Shown: one piece after another, positions 25,616-35,512 of the stretch
Numbering within the stretch: the first letter of the stretch is position 1
Layout: each line of letters begins with the position of its first letter
From: Chitinophaga pinensis
GTDB lineage: Bacteria; Bacteroidota; Bacteroidia; Chitinophagales; Chitinophagaceae
Reading direction: 5' to 3'
DNA length: 64,000 nucleotides
Assembly (NCBI RefSeq): GCF_007896845.1
Contig: NZ_VOHS01000003.1
Coordinates: 1 to 64,000 of the forward strand
Notes under the pieces: model-generated
Database searches by the model: none
What the model was told of the DNA's origin: nothing
Seen by the model: the letters and a program-made list of their open reading frames with translations, nothing else
Program-made: the position numbers and the translations under genes

Positions 25616-26701
25616 TTACACACTTGCTTTTTGCAGTGTGCTCAATACGGCGTCGTCTATACCACCGAAGAGCGAAACACCTGCTGCACCATTCTGTATC
25701 GCCAGACGGATACCTTTTTCCAGATCAGCCATATTACCATGGAAATCCGGCAGATATAAGCCTGCGTATAATGGGAATTTACCATGCAGACCGCTTACGC
25801 CTTCAGCTACCGCCTCTCCTATCCAGTTTACGTCTTCTTTATAGAAACCGTGATAGATCATAGGGTTTACTGAATCCAGTGGCCAGTTTGTCCAGTCCTG
25901 CCTTACAATACGTTTGGCGATATCTGGTGTCGGGAATACTGCTGCGGAGATTGGCTTTTTGTGTTGTTTGGCTACGGCAGCCAGATTGTTAACCACGTTG
26001 GTAATACGGTTATATCTGAATCTTCTCCACGAAGGAATCTGATCAGGATGTTCCATATCCAGCGGATCTACACCTTTCTGCTCTTTATATTTTTCCCGGC
26101 AGGTTTCGCAATAGCAGAAATCATACTCAGGAAGTTCTTTCGATTGATCTATTCCATAGTTGCTCCAAAGATTTACCGGCAATACTACATCACAGTAACG
26201 CACATAATCCAGATGTAAGCCATCTACATAGTCTTTGGACAATACAGCTTCTGCCTGCTCTTTCAGGTAGTTGATCACTTCCGGTTTGCTTGGACAAAGC
26301 CAGCGGTAGTAACCAACATAAGGAGGATGTGTAGCGCACGACTCTCCTTTTCTGTTTTTGGCATACCATTCAGGATGGCTGGCCAGTAATTCTTTCTCAC
26401 CACGATTCATTGTCCAGATCCATCGGTGTGCCTGGATACCATTCTCTTTGGCCGCCCTGAAATGTTTCTCACTGTCTGCCTCAAAAAAGATAAGACCTAT
26501 ACCCGCCTTTTTATAGGCAGCATAGCGTTTTTGCAGATCGGCAATAGTGTCTTTTTCATCCGGATTGATCCAGACGCGGTGTTTCGCTTTAACTGCTGGT
26601 AAGGAGGCTGCTTTAGCTGCGGTGGAAAGGGATGGTAAGCCGGGTTGCATGATAGCGAGGCTACCCAGACCGATTGATTTCAGGAAATTGCGTTTATTCA
26701 T
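25616..26701 (-). CDS. GHL10-type putative glycoside hydrolase (TIM barrel), secreted
   Basis: The 361-residue protein has an export signal (MNKRNFLKSIGLGSLAI, a KR variant of a Tat-like signal) and then a (beta/alpha)8-like region: VWINPDEKDTIADLQKRYAAYKKAGI, HRWIWTMNRG, HPEWYAKNRKGES, YRWLCPSKPEVINYLKEQ, YVDGLHLDYVRYCD and a Cys pair in DFCYCETCREKY. This matches the glycosyl-hydrolase-like 10 (DUF187) family, acting outside the cytoplasm on glycans of unknown type. It begins 8 bases before the stop of the CBM9-like gene, so the two are one operon. A cell-surface carbohydrate role is likely. Confidence 0.85.
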   Translation of the reverse strand: MNKRNFLKSIGLGSLAIMQPGLPSLSTAAKAASLPAVKAKHRVWINPDEKDTIADLQKRYAAYKKAGIGLIFFEADSEKHFRAAKENGIQAHRWIWTMNRGEKELLASHPEWYAKNRKGESCATHPPYVGYYRWLCPSKPEVINYLKEQAEAVLSKDYVDGLHLDYVRYCDVVLPVNLWSNYGIDQSKELPEYDFCYCETCREKYKEQKGVDPLDMEHPDQIPSWRRFRYNRITNVVNNLAAVAKQHKKPISAAVFPTPDIAKRIVRQDWTNWPLDSVNPMIYHGFYKEDVNWIGEAVAEGVSGLHGKFPLYAGLYLPDFHGNMADLEKGIRLAIQNGAAGVSLFGGIDDAVLSTLQKASV

Positions 26702-27803
26702 TTGATGAGTTTTGGGAAATTTTACCTTCCTGGTTAATAGAGCAATGTGGTTTGGAATTCTTATCGAGCAGTGTTGCGGTGAACTGATTCGTAATGCCTT
26801 CCAGCTGTAATGTATAGGAAACGCCCTGTTCTTTAATGTTCGTATTAGTTATGCCCAGCTCTTGTAGATTGGTAGCGTAACGGCCATTTTTTCTGCGATA
26901 TTGTTGTTGTCTGGCATAAACATCCCAGAGGTATTCTTTCGCCGCTTCGATCGCAGGTAATTTGATCGTTACGGGTGCAGCACCTGCAGGTTTGCTGATG
27001 AAGTTCAGGTATCCCCATTTCTCAGGTGCATGCATATTGATGATACCTTGTGGAGACCATACCCAGTTATGTTCTGGCAATGGCTTGCCTGTTTTAGGAT
27101 CTTTTCGTTTTACGTATTGTCCTTTCACAATATCGGTGTCCCATTCTACTCTGGAAAAATTGATTCTCCAACGGGCGCCGTCTTTTGGAGTAAGTCCTTC
27201 ATTAAAAAATGCGAATGCACTAAAAGGGATGGCCATTTCCACAGTCCATTTCCTGTCTTTATCTGATGGATTGTTCAAAGTACCATCTATCTGCACTGCC
27301 GTCTGTATACCTCTGGTATCCCAGGTCATCAGTGCATCACCGCCAACGCGATAAGCTTTGTTCATGAACAGGTCCATGACAGTATTATGCGCATTGATCT
27401 CAATTTCGAAATATTTTTCACCATCTCCATCAGGATCTACAAATACTTCGAAATCATTATCCTGAAAAATGATGGTATCATGTTGATGTAAAGTCGCCCA
27501 TATGTGTTGGTCTTCCAGTTCTGCCAGTATATACAGATTCTCCTGATCCCACAGCATTTTCATGCGGGTACGCATAGCAGGAGTGGGTTGCTTATCTCCT
27601 TCAATGTCTGTGAAGTCATCGCTCCACGTGGCTTTGGACCATGCGTCTTCATTGCCGGCTCCATCTATTTTGAGTGGAGTAGTAGTCTGATAAGAATTAT
27701 ACTGCCTGGGTGGCACATAGGCCGGTTTCTGTTGTGCATAGGATGGAAGGTACAGGCAGACCATTCCTAATCCTGTAATCACATGACGAATAAGTTGAGA
27801 CAT
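26694..27803 (-). CDS. carbohydrate-binding family 9-like secreted protein
   Basis: The 369-residue protein has a signal peptide (1-23, ending SYAQ) followed by a CBM9-like beta-sandwich (about 40-265): LKIDGAGNEDAWSKATWSDDF, RTRMKMLWDQENLYILAELED, FEVFVDPDGDGEKYFEIEINA and RWRINFSRVEWD are the family landmarks. CBM9-like domains bind the ends of sugars, and such stand-alone proteins are common in Bacteroidota glycan loci. The C-terminal 80 residues have a second, unrecognised region. It overlaps the GHL10 gene by 8 bp and would be translated first. Confidence 0.88.
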   Translation of the reverse strand: MSQLIRHVITGLGMVCLYLPSYAQQKPAYVPPRQYNSYQTTTPLKIDGAGNEDAWSKATWSDDFTDIEGDKQPTPAMRTRMKMLWDQENLYILAELEDQHIWATLHQHDTIIFQDNDFEVFVDPDGDGEKYFEIEINAHNTVMDLFMNKAYRVGGDALMTWDTRGIQTAVQIDGTLNNPSDKDRKWTVEMAIPFSAFAFFNEGLTPKDGARWRINFSRVEWDTDIVKGQYVKRKDPKTGKPLPEHNWVWSPQGIINMHAPEKWGYLNFISKPAGAAPVTIKLPAIEAAKEYLWDVYARQQQYRRKNGRYATNLQELGITNTNIKEQGVSYTLQLEGITNQFTATLLDKNSKPHCSINQEGKISQNSSNE

Positions 27804-27881
27804 GCCTTAAATATAGGAAAGCCGGCTGCCATTTTTATAATTTTTTCAATGGATGGTCTTATTGGATGGTTAAATTGCAAA

Positions 27882-27912
27882 AAAAGAGCATAATATTAAA
27901 TTATGCTCTTTT
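27882..27912 (-). terminator. intrinsic terminator of the sugar kinase gene
   Basis: Arms AAAAGAGCATAAT and ATTATGCTCTTTT pair over 13 bp, with a T-run on the minus strand. It lies 19 bases after the kinase stop. Confidence 0.88.
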
Positions 27913-27930
27913 CGACTCAATACATCGGTT

Positions 27931-28830
27931 TTAATGTGCCGCCATTAATGCAGTCACTTCTGAGCGTTGGTAATCAGGACAACCGCCATGATAGGATGCG
28001 ACAAGCGCCCCCATTGCACAGGCAAATGATAATGTATCTGCCGGTGAATATTTTTTGATAATACTATACAGGCATCCTGCGAGAAATGCATCTCCGCTAC
28101 CAATGGTATCAGCTACTTTTACTTTGTAGCCGGGATGTTGATAGAATTTTCCTTCTGTGAACAGAGCCGCGCCATTTTCACCTAAAGTGACAATGATGGT
28201 CGGAATGGAATATTGTACACTTAATGCTTTGACCTGCGCTTCCATCGTCTCTGGCCATTGGTGCCAGCTGCCGATGATCGACAATTCTGATTCGTTTAGT
28301 TTCAGGATATGGCATTGATGTAGCAGACCGACAAGTAGCTCCTGTTCAAAATGTGGTGGACGCAGATTGATATCCAGTACAAATGTGCGGTTACCTTCCA
28401 GTAATGATTGTAAGGTTTGCCGGCTATCTGCATTTCTTGCTGCCAGACTGCCGAATACCAGATAGGTATTATCTGTCTGCTGTGCCAGTTCTTTTAAGGC
28501 AGGTGTAAAAGCAATATAGTCCCATGCCACTGGTTGTACGATTTCATACTTCATTTCCAGTGGATTCTCCGGAGAAGGACGTGCATATACTTTACCCGTT
28601 TCATGTACCGGGTCTATCTGAACAAAGTCCGTTGTCAGCTGATATCGCTTCATAATTTCCAACAGGGATTTGCCCTGCTCATCATCGCCTATAGCGGATA
28701 TCATTGCTACGGGAACAGACAATTTCTGAAGATGGTAGGCCACGTTCATGGGAGCTCCTCCGGGTAGGGCCTTATCCGGCAAAATATCCCAGAGCACCTC
28801 TCCAAAACAGGCTACTTTATATTGTGTCAT
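27931..28830 (-). CDS. PfkB family carbohydrate kinase (fructokinase-like)
   Basis: From the ATG at 28828-28830 the protein has 299 residues; an upstream TTG at 28851 would add seven. It has the ribokinase fold landmarks: FGEVLWDILPDKALPGGAPMN at the start, GDDEQGKSLL, DINLRPPHF, LKLNESEL, IIVTLGENGAALF and the anion-hole/catalytic motif DTIGSGDAFLAG. The GEVLWD and GGAPMNVA features fit fructokinases. It phosphorylates a sugar, probably fructose, in the cytoplasm using ATP. It is monocistronic by its own terminator. Confidence 0.92.
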   Translation of the reverse strand: MTQYKVACFGEVLWDILPDKALPGGAPMNVAYHLQKLSVPVAMISAIGDDEQGKSLLEIMKRYQLTTDFVQIDPVHETGKVYARPSPENPLEMKYEIVQPVAWDYIAFTPALKELAQQTDNTYLVFGSLAARNADSRQTLQSLLEGNRTFVLDINLRPPHFEQELLVGLLHQCHILKLNESELSIIGSWHQWPETMEAQVKALSVQYSIPTIIVTLGENGAALFTEGKFYQHPGYKVKVADTIGSGDAFLAGCLYSIIKKYSPADTLSFACAMGALVASYHGGCPDYQRSEVTALMAAH

Positions 28831-28960
28831 AACTAGTGTGTTTGCGCTCAATAAATTATATTTTGACTATATAATAATACTCTTTCCTGTTCAAATTGAT
28901 AAGATTATTCCAGTGATCAGATCGGTGGTTGTGTCTGATTATTTAGATATTTCCTGTTTT

Positions 28961-29050
28961 CTCCGGATCTTTAGTTATCTCCATTTATCTTTAAAGATCT
29001 CCGGTTATTTCCAGCTATTTCCGGTCATCTCCCGTTTCTTCCTGCCTTTG
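28961..29050. repeat. degenerate 10-bp tandem repeat
   Basis: Nine consecutive 10-bp blocks follow the plan CCnnnnATCT or CCnnnTATTT with no phase change. It is in the A+T-rich gap upstream of the sugar kinase. The period is near one helical turn. Confidence 0.6.
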
Positions 29051-29938
29051 TTATTACGCTGCTTAATATACTGTCATGCTATCCGTTCATCAACTCCGGA
29101 TATCACCATTGACAGGGCGTTATGCCGTCATCAGTCCGATAGCTGTTCGTTCATAGAAGAAGAGATATCGGTGTAGTAACGGATTAATGGAGACTGTATC
29201 AAAGAATTAATCCTAAAGGACTCATCTTCAATATAATACTTCGCAAAAAGGTATAAAATGCCAGAGCGCTGGACAACGCTCCGGGTTACATCGTTATCAA
29301 CCTTGGATGTAATCGGAAGACCGAAAAAACACAGTCTCAGGGCATTATAAATAAGTTATAACGCCTCAGATACAAGCAATGGATGTGCTCACAACATTGA
29401 TGACCAATGCTGCTTCGCAAACGAGAAAAGGTGTACTAAAAGCCGGATTGACTGGTTTTTGTGCCGATACAGGTTTTTCAGATAATGGATATGGACAAGA
29501 GATGGTACAGATAGCTGATCATATCCGCATATATCAGCAGATACAAGTTGGATACAACAGACTTACTGCCTGACAAATAATGGTTTATAATATCAATGGT
29601 CATAAAACGTTGGTTCAGGATAATAAAGATGAATGGTTTGGTTAACTGCCATCAGAATTGCTCTGATAATGGTTTTTTATAGATATAGCATGTCAAAATG
29701 AATGAGTTGGGAGCATTTCGCCTCTCAACAGTTCAAAAGTAAAATGAAAAGATCACAATTGCTGAGTCCATTATGTTCATTTTAATTTTAATAGTTCGTT
29801 CCGTTCATTTTTTTAGTGGTTGAATTTCCAACTGTTGGAAATCAATGATTTAGCTTTCAAAACACCTATACTATAATCACCTTATAATTATCTACAACCT
29901 TAAAATTTGCTTAAAAAGGTATTATTATCGACTTAAAT
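29051..29938. other. intergenic region, no supported gene
   Basis: About 890 bp. A 64-codon ORF at 29379-29573 has no recognisable family and weak coding character. TGTTCATT/CGTTCATT words occur near 29774-29809. I could not identify anything else. Confidence 0.5.
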
Positions 29939-29940
29939 TT

Positions 29941-29952
29941 AAACGGTCGTTT
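29941..29952. promoter_or_regulatory. candidate TetR operator
   Basis: AAACG-GT-CGTTT is a short palindrome 50 bp upstream of the TetR start, overlapping the likely promoter. A second related TTTGTTTAA-type site lies 15 bp further on. The position fits autoregulation of the efflux operon. Confidence 0.5.
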
Positions 29953-30001
29953 GATTAAATTAAATGTTTGTTTAACTTTGTGCGCACAATTCGATTTACA
30001 C

Positions 30002-30628
30002 ATGGAATACAATCCGAAGCAATTATTAATCCTGGAGTCTGCTGAGAAGCTATTTGCTTCCCACGGTTTTCATGCTACTTCAGTGAGAGATATTGCGCAT
30101 GAGGCAGGTGTGAACATCGCAATGATATCTTACTATTTCGGCTCAAAAGAGAAATTGATTGAGTCCATCTTCCTGAAAAGGATCATTAACTGGAAAGCAC
30201 TGCTGACTGAAACACTGGCAGATAATTCCAAAACATATATAGAAAGACTGGATTCACTGATTGAGAATTTTGTACTCAGGATCATCGGTAATCCTTGTTT
30301 TAACCTCATGATGATGAGGGCGCAGATCCAGGCAGATATGCTCGTGAATGATCTGATTCACGAAAGTAAAAAGGAAGTATATGAGGTGATCGGTACATTC
30401 ATCAATGCCGGTCAGGAGCAGGGGGTATTCAATAAAGATGTAGATGTGTTAATGATGGTGGCTACACTTACCGGTACAACCAACCACATTATGTCTACCA
30501 GACATCACTTTCAGCGCATGAGCAATCTGGAACATCTGACAGATAGTGAACTACAGGAATATTTAATTATTCATACAAGCAATCATTTGAAAAATTTGTT
30601 TAAAGCCATTCTAATCCATGAAGCTTAA
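30002..30628 (+). CDS. TetR family transcriptional regulator
   Basis: From the ATG at 30002 the protein has 208 residues; upstream codons to 29951 look non-coding. The N-terminal helix-turn-helix (about 5-52) reads LLILESAEKLFASHGFHATSVRDIAHEAGVNIAMISYYFGSKEKLIESIF, given here only as landmarks GFHATSVRDIA and YYFGSKEKL. The C-terminal region is an all-helical ligand-binding domain. It is the first gene of the TolC-HlyD-EmrB efflux operon and overlaps tolC by 11 bases, so it most likely represses this operon until a toxic compound binds. Confidence 0.93.
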   Translation: MEYNPKQLLILESAEKLFASHGFHATSVRDIAHEAGVNIAMISYYFGSKEKLIESIFLKRIINWKALLTETLADNSKTYIERLDSLIENFVLRIIGNPCFNLMMMRAQIQADMLVNDLIHESKKEVYEVIGTFINAGQEQGVFNKDVDVLMMVATLTGTTNHIMSTRHHFQRMSNLEHLTDSELQEYLIIHTSNHLKNLFKAILIHEA

Positions 30629-31985
30629 TAGCACATACAGGCGGTTATGGTCTCTGGCAGTTTGCGTAATACTGGCTATACCTTATACCAGTCAGGCGCA
30701 GGACAAGAAGAGCCTGTCTTTGAAAGAAGCCATAACGCTTAGTATACAGAACAGTAAAGAACTTAAACTCAGCAAAACAAGAATCGACGCAGCACTGGCA
30801 TCTGTAAAAACAGCAAACAATGCACAGTTACCGGATGTTAGTGTTTCAGGCTCATATCTCAGAATCAACGAACCAAATGTAGATCTGAAAATCAAACTTG
30901 GCGGTGATAGCACCGGTTCAGGTGGAGGTTCTTCTCCGAAAGTAAACTCTCTGGCATACGCTATGGCTACCGTGTCAGTTCCTATCTTCTCAGGATTTAT
31001 CATCCAGAGCCAGAAAGAATCCGCACGTTACCTGGCAGAAGCTGCAAAACTCGACGCTGATAAAGACCGCGAAGCAGTTATCCAGAATACCATCAATGCT
31101 TACAGTAATCTGTATAAATCACAACAGGCAGTAGAGCTGGTACGTGAGAATCTGAAACAACAGCAACAACGCGTAACTGACTTCACCAATCTCGAAAAGA
31201 ACGGTCTTGTAGCAAGAAATGACTTATTAAAAGTGCAGTTACAGCAATCAAACGTGGAAGTGTCTCTGGTGGAAGCGGAAAGCAATCTGAAACTGGCTAA
31301 CGTAGCGATGGATCTGCTTTTAGGTTTGCCGGAAACAACAGAACTGGTAGCAGATACCAATACTTTCGATCAGTCCGGCCCTGCTGCTGCGAAAGCTGCT
31401 GCTGAATGGGAACAGATCGCACTGCAGAACCGTAAAGATGCCGCTGCACTGTCAGCACGTGAGAAAGCTGCCACTGCAGGTATCAAAGCCGCGAAAGGTG
31501 AATATTATCCTTCTGTTGGTCTGACTGGCGGTTATGCGGCTATATCAGTACCTAATGCTCTCACTGTAACAAATGCACTTAACCTCGGTATTGGTGTTAA
31601 ATACTCTCCTTCCTCGTTCTGGAAGTCAGGATCAAAAGTAACTGAAGCGAAAGTAAGACTGCAGGAAGTACAGGTAAATGAGGAACTGCTGGTTGATAAC
31701 ATTCACTTATCTATAAATAAAGCCTATCAGGATTATCTGGTAAACCAGAAGAAGATCGAAGCATATCAGAAAGCAATCGACCAGGCAAGTGAGAATTATA
31801 AGATAGTAAAGAACAAACAGGAGAACAATCTCGCAACAACTACCGACCTGCTCGAAGCGGATGTAGCCAATGTTCAGGCAAAACTGAACTTCGCCTTCGC
31901 AAAAGCTGATGCAGTTGTAGCTTATACCAAACTGCTGGAAACTGCAGGTGTATTAACAGAGACAGGGGCAGAAGCAATTAAGTAA
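30618..31985 (+). CDS. TolC family outer-membrane efflux protein
   Basis: The 455-residue protein has a signal peptide (ending SQAQ at about 28) and two TolC-type repeats of long helices: LSLKEAITLSIQNSKELKLSKTRI at the start of the first and KAYQDYLVNQKKIEAYQKAIDQAS in the second, with small-residue strands YAMATVSVPIFSGF and NLGIGVKYSPSSFWKSG for the barrel. It forms the trimeric outer-membrane duct of a tripartite pump with the following two gene products. Order tetR-tolC-hlyD-emrB is typical. Confidence 0.95.
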   Translation: MKLNSTYRRLWSLAVCVILAIPYTSQAQDKKSLSLKEAITLSIQNSKELKLSKTRIDAALASVKTANNAQLPDVSVSGSYLRINEPNVDLKIKLGGDSTGSGGGSSPKVNSLAYAMATVSVPIFSGFIIQSQKESARYLAEAAKLDADKDREAVIQNTINAYSNLYKSQQAVELVRENLKQQQQRVTDFTNLEKNGLVARNDLLKVQLQQSNVEVSLVEAESNLKLANVAMDLLLGLPETTELVADTNTFDQSGPAAAKAAAEWEQIALQNRKDAAALSAREKAATAGIKAAKGEYYPSVGLTGGYAAISVPNALTVTNALNLGIGVKYSPSSFWKSGSKVTEAKVRLQEVQVNEELLVDNIHLSINKAYQDYLVNQKKIEAYQKAIDQASENYKIVKNKQENNLATTTDLLEADVANVQAKLNFAFAKADAVVAYTKLLETAGVLTETGAEAIK

Positions 31986-32041
31986 CGCATCTATCTAATT
32001 CAGGATTTTTAAAAAAAAAGTAACAATCATATATATACTAT

Positions 32042-33169
32042 ATGGAAACGCAATCAGCTACAGCTACTAATAAAGGTGCCAATAATGTACAGGAGGCTCC
32101 CAAAAAGAGGAACTATCGTTTCATCATCGTACTGGCAGTCCTTGTTATCGGTGGTGGTGCATTCGGTATCTCAAAATATATTCACTCCCTTCACCATGAA
32201 GAAACCGACAACGCGCAGGTAGAAGCAAATGTGAGCCCTGTTATACCTCGTGTAACAGGATACGTAAAAGAAGTGCGTGTAAAAGATAACCAGCGCGTAA
32301 AGAAAGGTGATACACTGGTAATTCTGGATGACAGAGATCTGCAGATTAAAGTACAACAGGCAGAAGCTGCCATCGCTGCTGCTGAAGTAAACGTACAGGT
32401 AGCAGTTGCCAGCACTAACGCTGCACGCTCCAATATTTCATCTTCTCAGGCAAATATCTCTGCTGTAGACGCTCAGATCGAAGCTGCGAAAGTAAATGTA
32501 TGGCGTGCAAGTCAGGATTACGACCGCTATGCTAATCTGATTAAAGATCACTCTATCACACAACAGCAATATGAGCAGGCACTGGCTGCAAAACAGACAG
32601 CTGAACGTCAGCTGAACGTACTGCAGGAGCAGAAAAAAGTAGCTGCCCGTCAGACAAGCGCTGTATCTACACAGAGCGATGCAACTGCTGAACAGATCAA
32701 TGCTGCAAAAGCAATCATCAAAGAACGTCAGGCGGAAGTTGATAATGCTAAACTTGTCGCAAGCTACGCTGTCATCTTAGCACCTGAAGATGGTGAAGTA
32801 TCCAAGATTTATGTACAGCCAGGTCAGCTGGTACAGGCTGGTCAATCCCTGTTCAGTGTAGTATTATCCAATGATGTATGGGTAGTGGCTAACTTCAAGG
32901 AAACACAGCTGGACAAAATGAAACTTGGCCAGAAAGTAAGTGTACATGTTGACGCTTTCCCTGGTAAATCTATCGAAGGTAAAATTACTTCCTTCTCTCC
33001 TGCTACCGGCGCCCGTTTCGCGCTGCTGCCTCCGGATAACGCTTCTGGTAACTTCGTGAAAGTGGTACAGCGTCTGCCGGTGAAGATAGAATTCAATGAT
33101 CTGAATCAGGCTGAAGTAAAACAACTGCGTCCGGGTATGAACGTAGTAGTAGATGTACATCTTGACTAA
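32042..33169 (+). CDS. HlyD/EmrA family membrane fusion protein
   Basis: The 375-residue protein has a short cytoplasmic N-terminus, one membrane helix (about 26-46; YRFIIVLAVLVIGGGAFGISK), a biotinyl-lipoyl-like domain split by a helical hairpin (DNAQVEANVSPVIPRVTGYV at the front, APEDGEVSKIYVQPGQLV at the back) and a beta-barrel domain (VVANFKETQLDKMKLGQKVSV). It bridges the EmrB-like pump at the inner membrane and the TolC duct. It starts 56 bp after tolC. Confidence 0.95.
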   Translation: METQSATATNKGANNVQEAPKKRNYRFIIVLAVLVIGGGAFGISKYIHSLHHEETDNAQVEANVSPVIPRVTGYVKEVRVKDNQRVKKGDTLVILDDRDLQIKVQQAEAAIAAAEVNVQVAVASTNAARSNISSSQANISAVDAQIEAAKVNVWRASQDYDRYANLIKDHSITQQQYEQALAAKQTAERQLNVLQEQKKVAARQTSAVSTQSDATAEQINAAKAIIKERQAEVDNAKLVASYAVILAPEDGEVSKIYVQPGQLVQAGQSLFSVVLSNDVWVVANFKETQLDKMKLGQKVSVHVDAFPGKSIEGKITSFSPATGARFALLPPDNASGNFVKVVQRLPVKIEFNDLNQAEVKQLRPGMNVVVDVHLD

Positions 33170-33312
33170 TATCGGTTACGAATGACCCCGCTGGAGTGGT
33201 GCGGTTGATAATTAAATTGGAACTACTCTCAGACTGGCATACTATTAATGCATGTTTCGTGTCACCTGGCGGGAACATTCGGTAACTGATCTTCATATAA
33301 AAATTAATAAAC

Positions 33313-34893
33313 GTGTTACTACAACAAGAATCATTGGTAGAGTACGGCGCCCGCAGGGTGATCATTACTATCACTGCCATACTTTGTGCCTTGCTGGAGA
33401 TCGTAGATACAACTATCGTAAACGTGGCATTGAATGAAATGCGCGGTAACATGGGAGCTACGCTGAGTGAGATTGGTTGGGTGATCACAGCTTATGCAAT
33501 CGGTAACGTTATCATCGTACCGATGACGAGTTGGTTATCACAACAGTTTGGACGTCGTAACTACTTTGCAGTATCAGTTATAATATTTACAATTTCCTCT
33601 TTCCTCTGTGGTAACGCCACGACTATGTGGGAACTCGTATTGTTCCGCTTTATACAGGGTCTTGGTGGTGGTGCATTGCTGGTAACTTCCCAGACAATTA
33701 TCACCGAAAGTTATCCGCCGGAAAAAAGAGGTATGGCACAGGCTATCTACGGTTTAGGTGTGATCATCGGACCAACACTCGGTCCTCCGTTGGGTGGTTA
33801 TATCGTTGACCACTATACCTGGCCGTATATTTTCTATATCAACATTCCTATCGGTGTAGTAGCTACCTTGCTGACACTGCAATTCGTAAGAAGTCCGAAA
33901 TACGGAGAAAAGAAATCAGCTAACGAAATTGACTGGCTGGGTATCGGATTCCTTGCTTTATCAGTTGGTTCTCTTCAATATGTATTGGAACGAGGACAGG
34001 AAGATGACTGGTTTAATGATACAACAATACTGATACTCGGAATATTAGCGGTAATGGGCATCTTCTTCTTCATATGGAGAGAGCTGGTCTATAAAAATCC
34101 GATCGTGAACGTGAGAGTGTTGTCTAACGGGAACCTCAGAGTAGGTACACTCCTCTCCTTCCTGATGGGTTTCGGATTGTATGGATCAACATTTATCATT
34201 CCGCTGTATACACAGAGCTTGCTGGGATGGACCGCTACACAGTCGGGTATGCTGATGATTCCCGCCGCACTCACCACGGCATTTATGATGCCGATCATTG
34301 GTAAGATGCTGGAAAGAGGTATACCACAGCAGTATCTGGTGGCAGCAGGTATGTTCCTGTTCTTTGTCTTCTGTTTCTGGGGTTATAAGATCATCACGCC
34401 TGACACAGGTTCGGAAGCTTTCTTCTGGATGTTGATCGTACGTGGTATAGGTATGGGGATGTTGTTCATTCCAATCACAACACTTTCTCTGTCTACATTG
34501 AAAGGGAAAGAAATTGGAGAAGGTGCGGCATTTACCGGTATGATGAGACAGTTAGGTGGATCTTTCGGTGTGGCATTGATCACCACATTTGTATCCCGCC
34601 GCAATGAGTTGCATAGAATGGACCTTGTGAGTAAACTGGATACAAATAACCCGGAAGTGATGAAGAGAGTGGCCGGAGCAACCGCGAATTTTGCTTCAAA
34701 AGGTATGGATACGAGAAGAGCATTAGGTAGTGCTTATCAGTCACTGGAGTACAGTGTTACAAAGCAGGCCACCGTAATGTCTTACATGGATGTATTCCTC
34801 TACCTCGGTGTACTGTTCCTGATCTGTGTGCCATTTGTGATGATGGTGAAAGGAAAGAAAGCCGCAAAACTGGATCCAAGTGCAATGCACTAA
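33313..34893 (+). CDS. EmrB/QacA-type MFS drug efflux transporter (DHA2)
   Basis: The 526-residue protein has 14 predicted membrane helices with the DHA2 landmarks: LEIVDTTIVNVAL in helix 1, the motif A-like WLSQQFGRRNYF, RFIQGLGGGALL (motif B) and IYGLGVIIGPTLGPPLGGYI (motif C). It exports hydrophobic toxic compounds by proton antiport through the HlyD and TolC partners encoded just upstream. The start is a GTG at 33313; no ATG is available in frame nearby. The 143-bp gap after hlyD shows no terminator. A strong terminator follows the stop. Confidence 0.94.
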   Translation: MLLQQESLVEYGARRVIITITAILCALLEIVDTTIVNVALNEMRGNMGATLSEIGWVITAYAIGNVIIVPMTSWLSQQFGRRNYFAVSVIIFTISSFLCGNATTMWELVLFRFIQGLGGGALLVTSQTIITESYPPEKRGMAQAIYGLGVIIGPTLGPPLGGYIVDHYTWPYIFYINIPIGVVATLLTLQFVRSPKYGEKKSANEIDWLGIGFLALSVGSLQYVLERGQEDDWFNDTTILILGILAVMGIFFFIWRELVYKNPIVNVRVLSNGNLRVGTLLSFLMGFGLYGSTFIIPLYTQSLLGWTATQSGMLMIPAALTTAFMMPIIGKMLERGIPQQYLVAAGMFLFFVFCFWGYKIITPDTGSEAFFWMLIVRGIGMGMLFIPITTLSLSTLKGKEIGEGAAFTGMMRQLGGSFGVALITTFVSRRNELHRMDLVSKLDTNNPEVMKRVAGATANFASKGMDTRRALGSAYQSLEYSVTKQATVMSYMDVFLYLGVLFLICVPFVMMVKGKKAAKLDPSAMH

Positions 34894-34946
34894 AAGATAT
34901 TAAAGATATGTTACTAACAGTGTAACAGTTGTAGGTTTAGGTAATG

Positions 34947-34978
34947 AGCCGGAATAATCTTATTCCGGCTTTTTTTAT
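34947..34978 (+). terminator. intrinsic terminator of the efflux operon
   Basis: Arms 34947-34956 and 34961-34970 (AGCCGGAATA type, 10 bp) with a 4-base loop followed by seven T. It is 53 bases after the emrB-like stop. Confidence 0.92.
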
Positions 34979-35130
34979 TTATGGTAAATATGGGAATTAT
35001 GAATAGGGAAGGGCCATTACTAAAAAATGAGATGGCCGGTTTCATGAACTAGGTGTGTGTACGATTGCTTATTGAGATATTAAAATGCTGATATTAAGAT
35101 CTATATAGGTCAGAGATAAATACGACTGAT

Positions 35131-35250
35131 AAAATTAAAAGACCCGAGGCCTGGAAAAGCCCATCGGGTTTCACTTTCCCTCAAATTAATCCCATACGGG
35201 TGCTTAATTGCACCTCCGTACAGCTTGTCTGATTAAACAGACAAGATTAT
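35131..35250 (-). ncRNA. candidate small RNA with three hairpins
   Basis: Reading the minus strand, there is a perfect 8-bp hairpin (35224-35231 with 35238-35245), then a two-step hairpin (TACGG at its base, GGTGC/GCACC at the tip; 35194-35221), then a terminator stem (35142-35169; ACCCGA/TCGGGT plus GGC/GCC) followed by a T-rich tract at 35130-35141. There is no ORF. Downstream on this strand is only the 3-prime end of the convergent efflux operon, so it is probably an independent RNA and not a riboswitch leader. Confidence 0.5.
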
Positions 35251-35512
35251 AACATTTTCGTGTTGATAGTTATTCACAACATATGCGCTTTAATTACAAT
35301 GAATAGAGCAGGTTGGAATAACGATGTAATCATTAATTATGATAAAAATAAAGTAAAAAAGTTTACAAATGATGCTGTTATGTAAGAATTATCAGTATGA
35401 TAGATGTCATTTCAATCAGCATTGCGGAGTGTAATAAATAGCTGTGGTTATTCACATTTCTAAGCTTCCTTGAAATGTGGAAAAATATCTACGTGAAAAC
35501 CCGCGTTGATAG

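Noticed and set aside
28748..29176. Plus-strand ORF of 142 codons
   Set aside because: It runs antisense to the kinase start and through the 10-bp repeat; no family resemblance or start signal.
29379..29573. 64-codon ORF that looks a little like a transposase fragment (ADTGFSDNG)
   Set aside because: No inverted repeats, no other transposase motif, and the resemblance is a few residues only.
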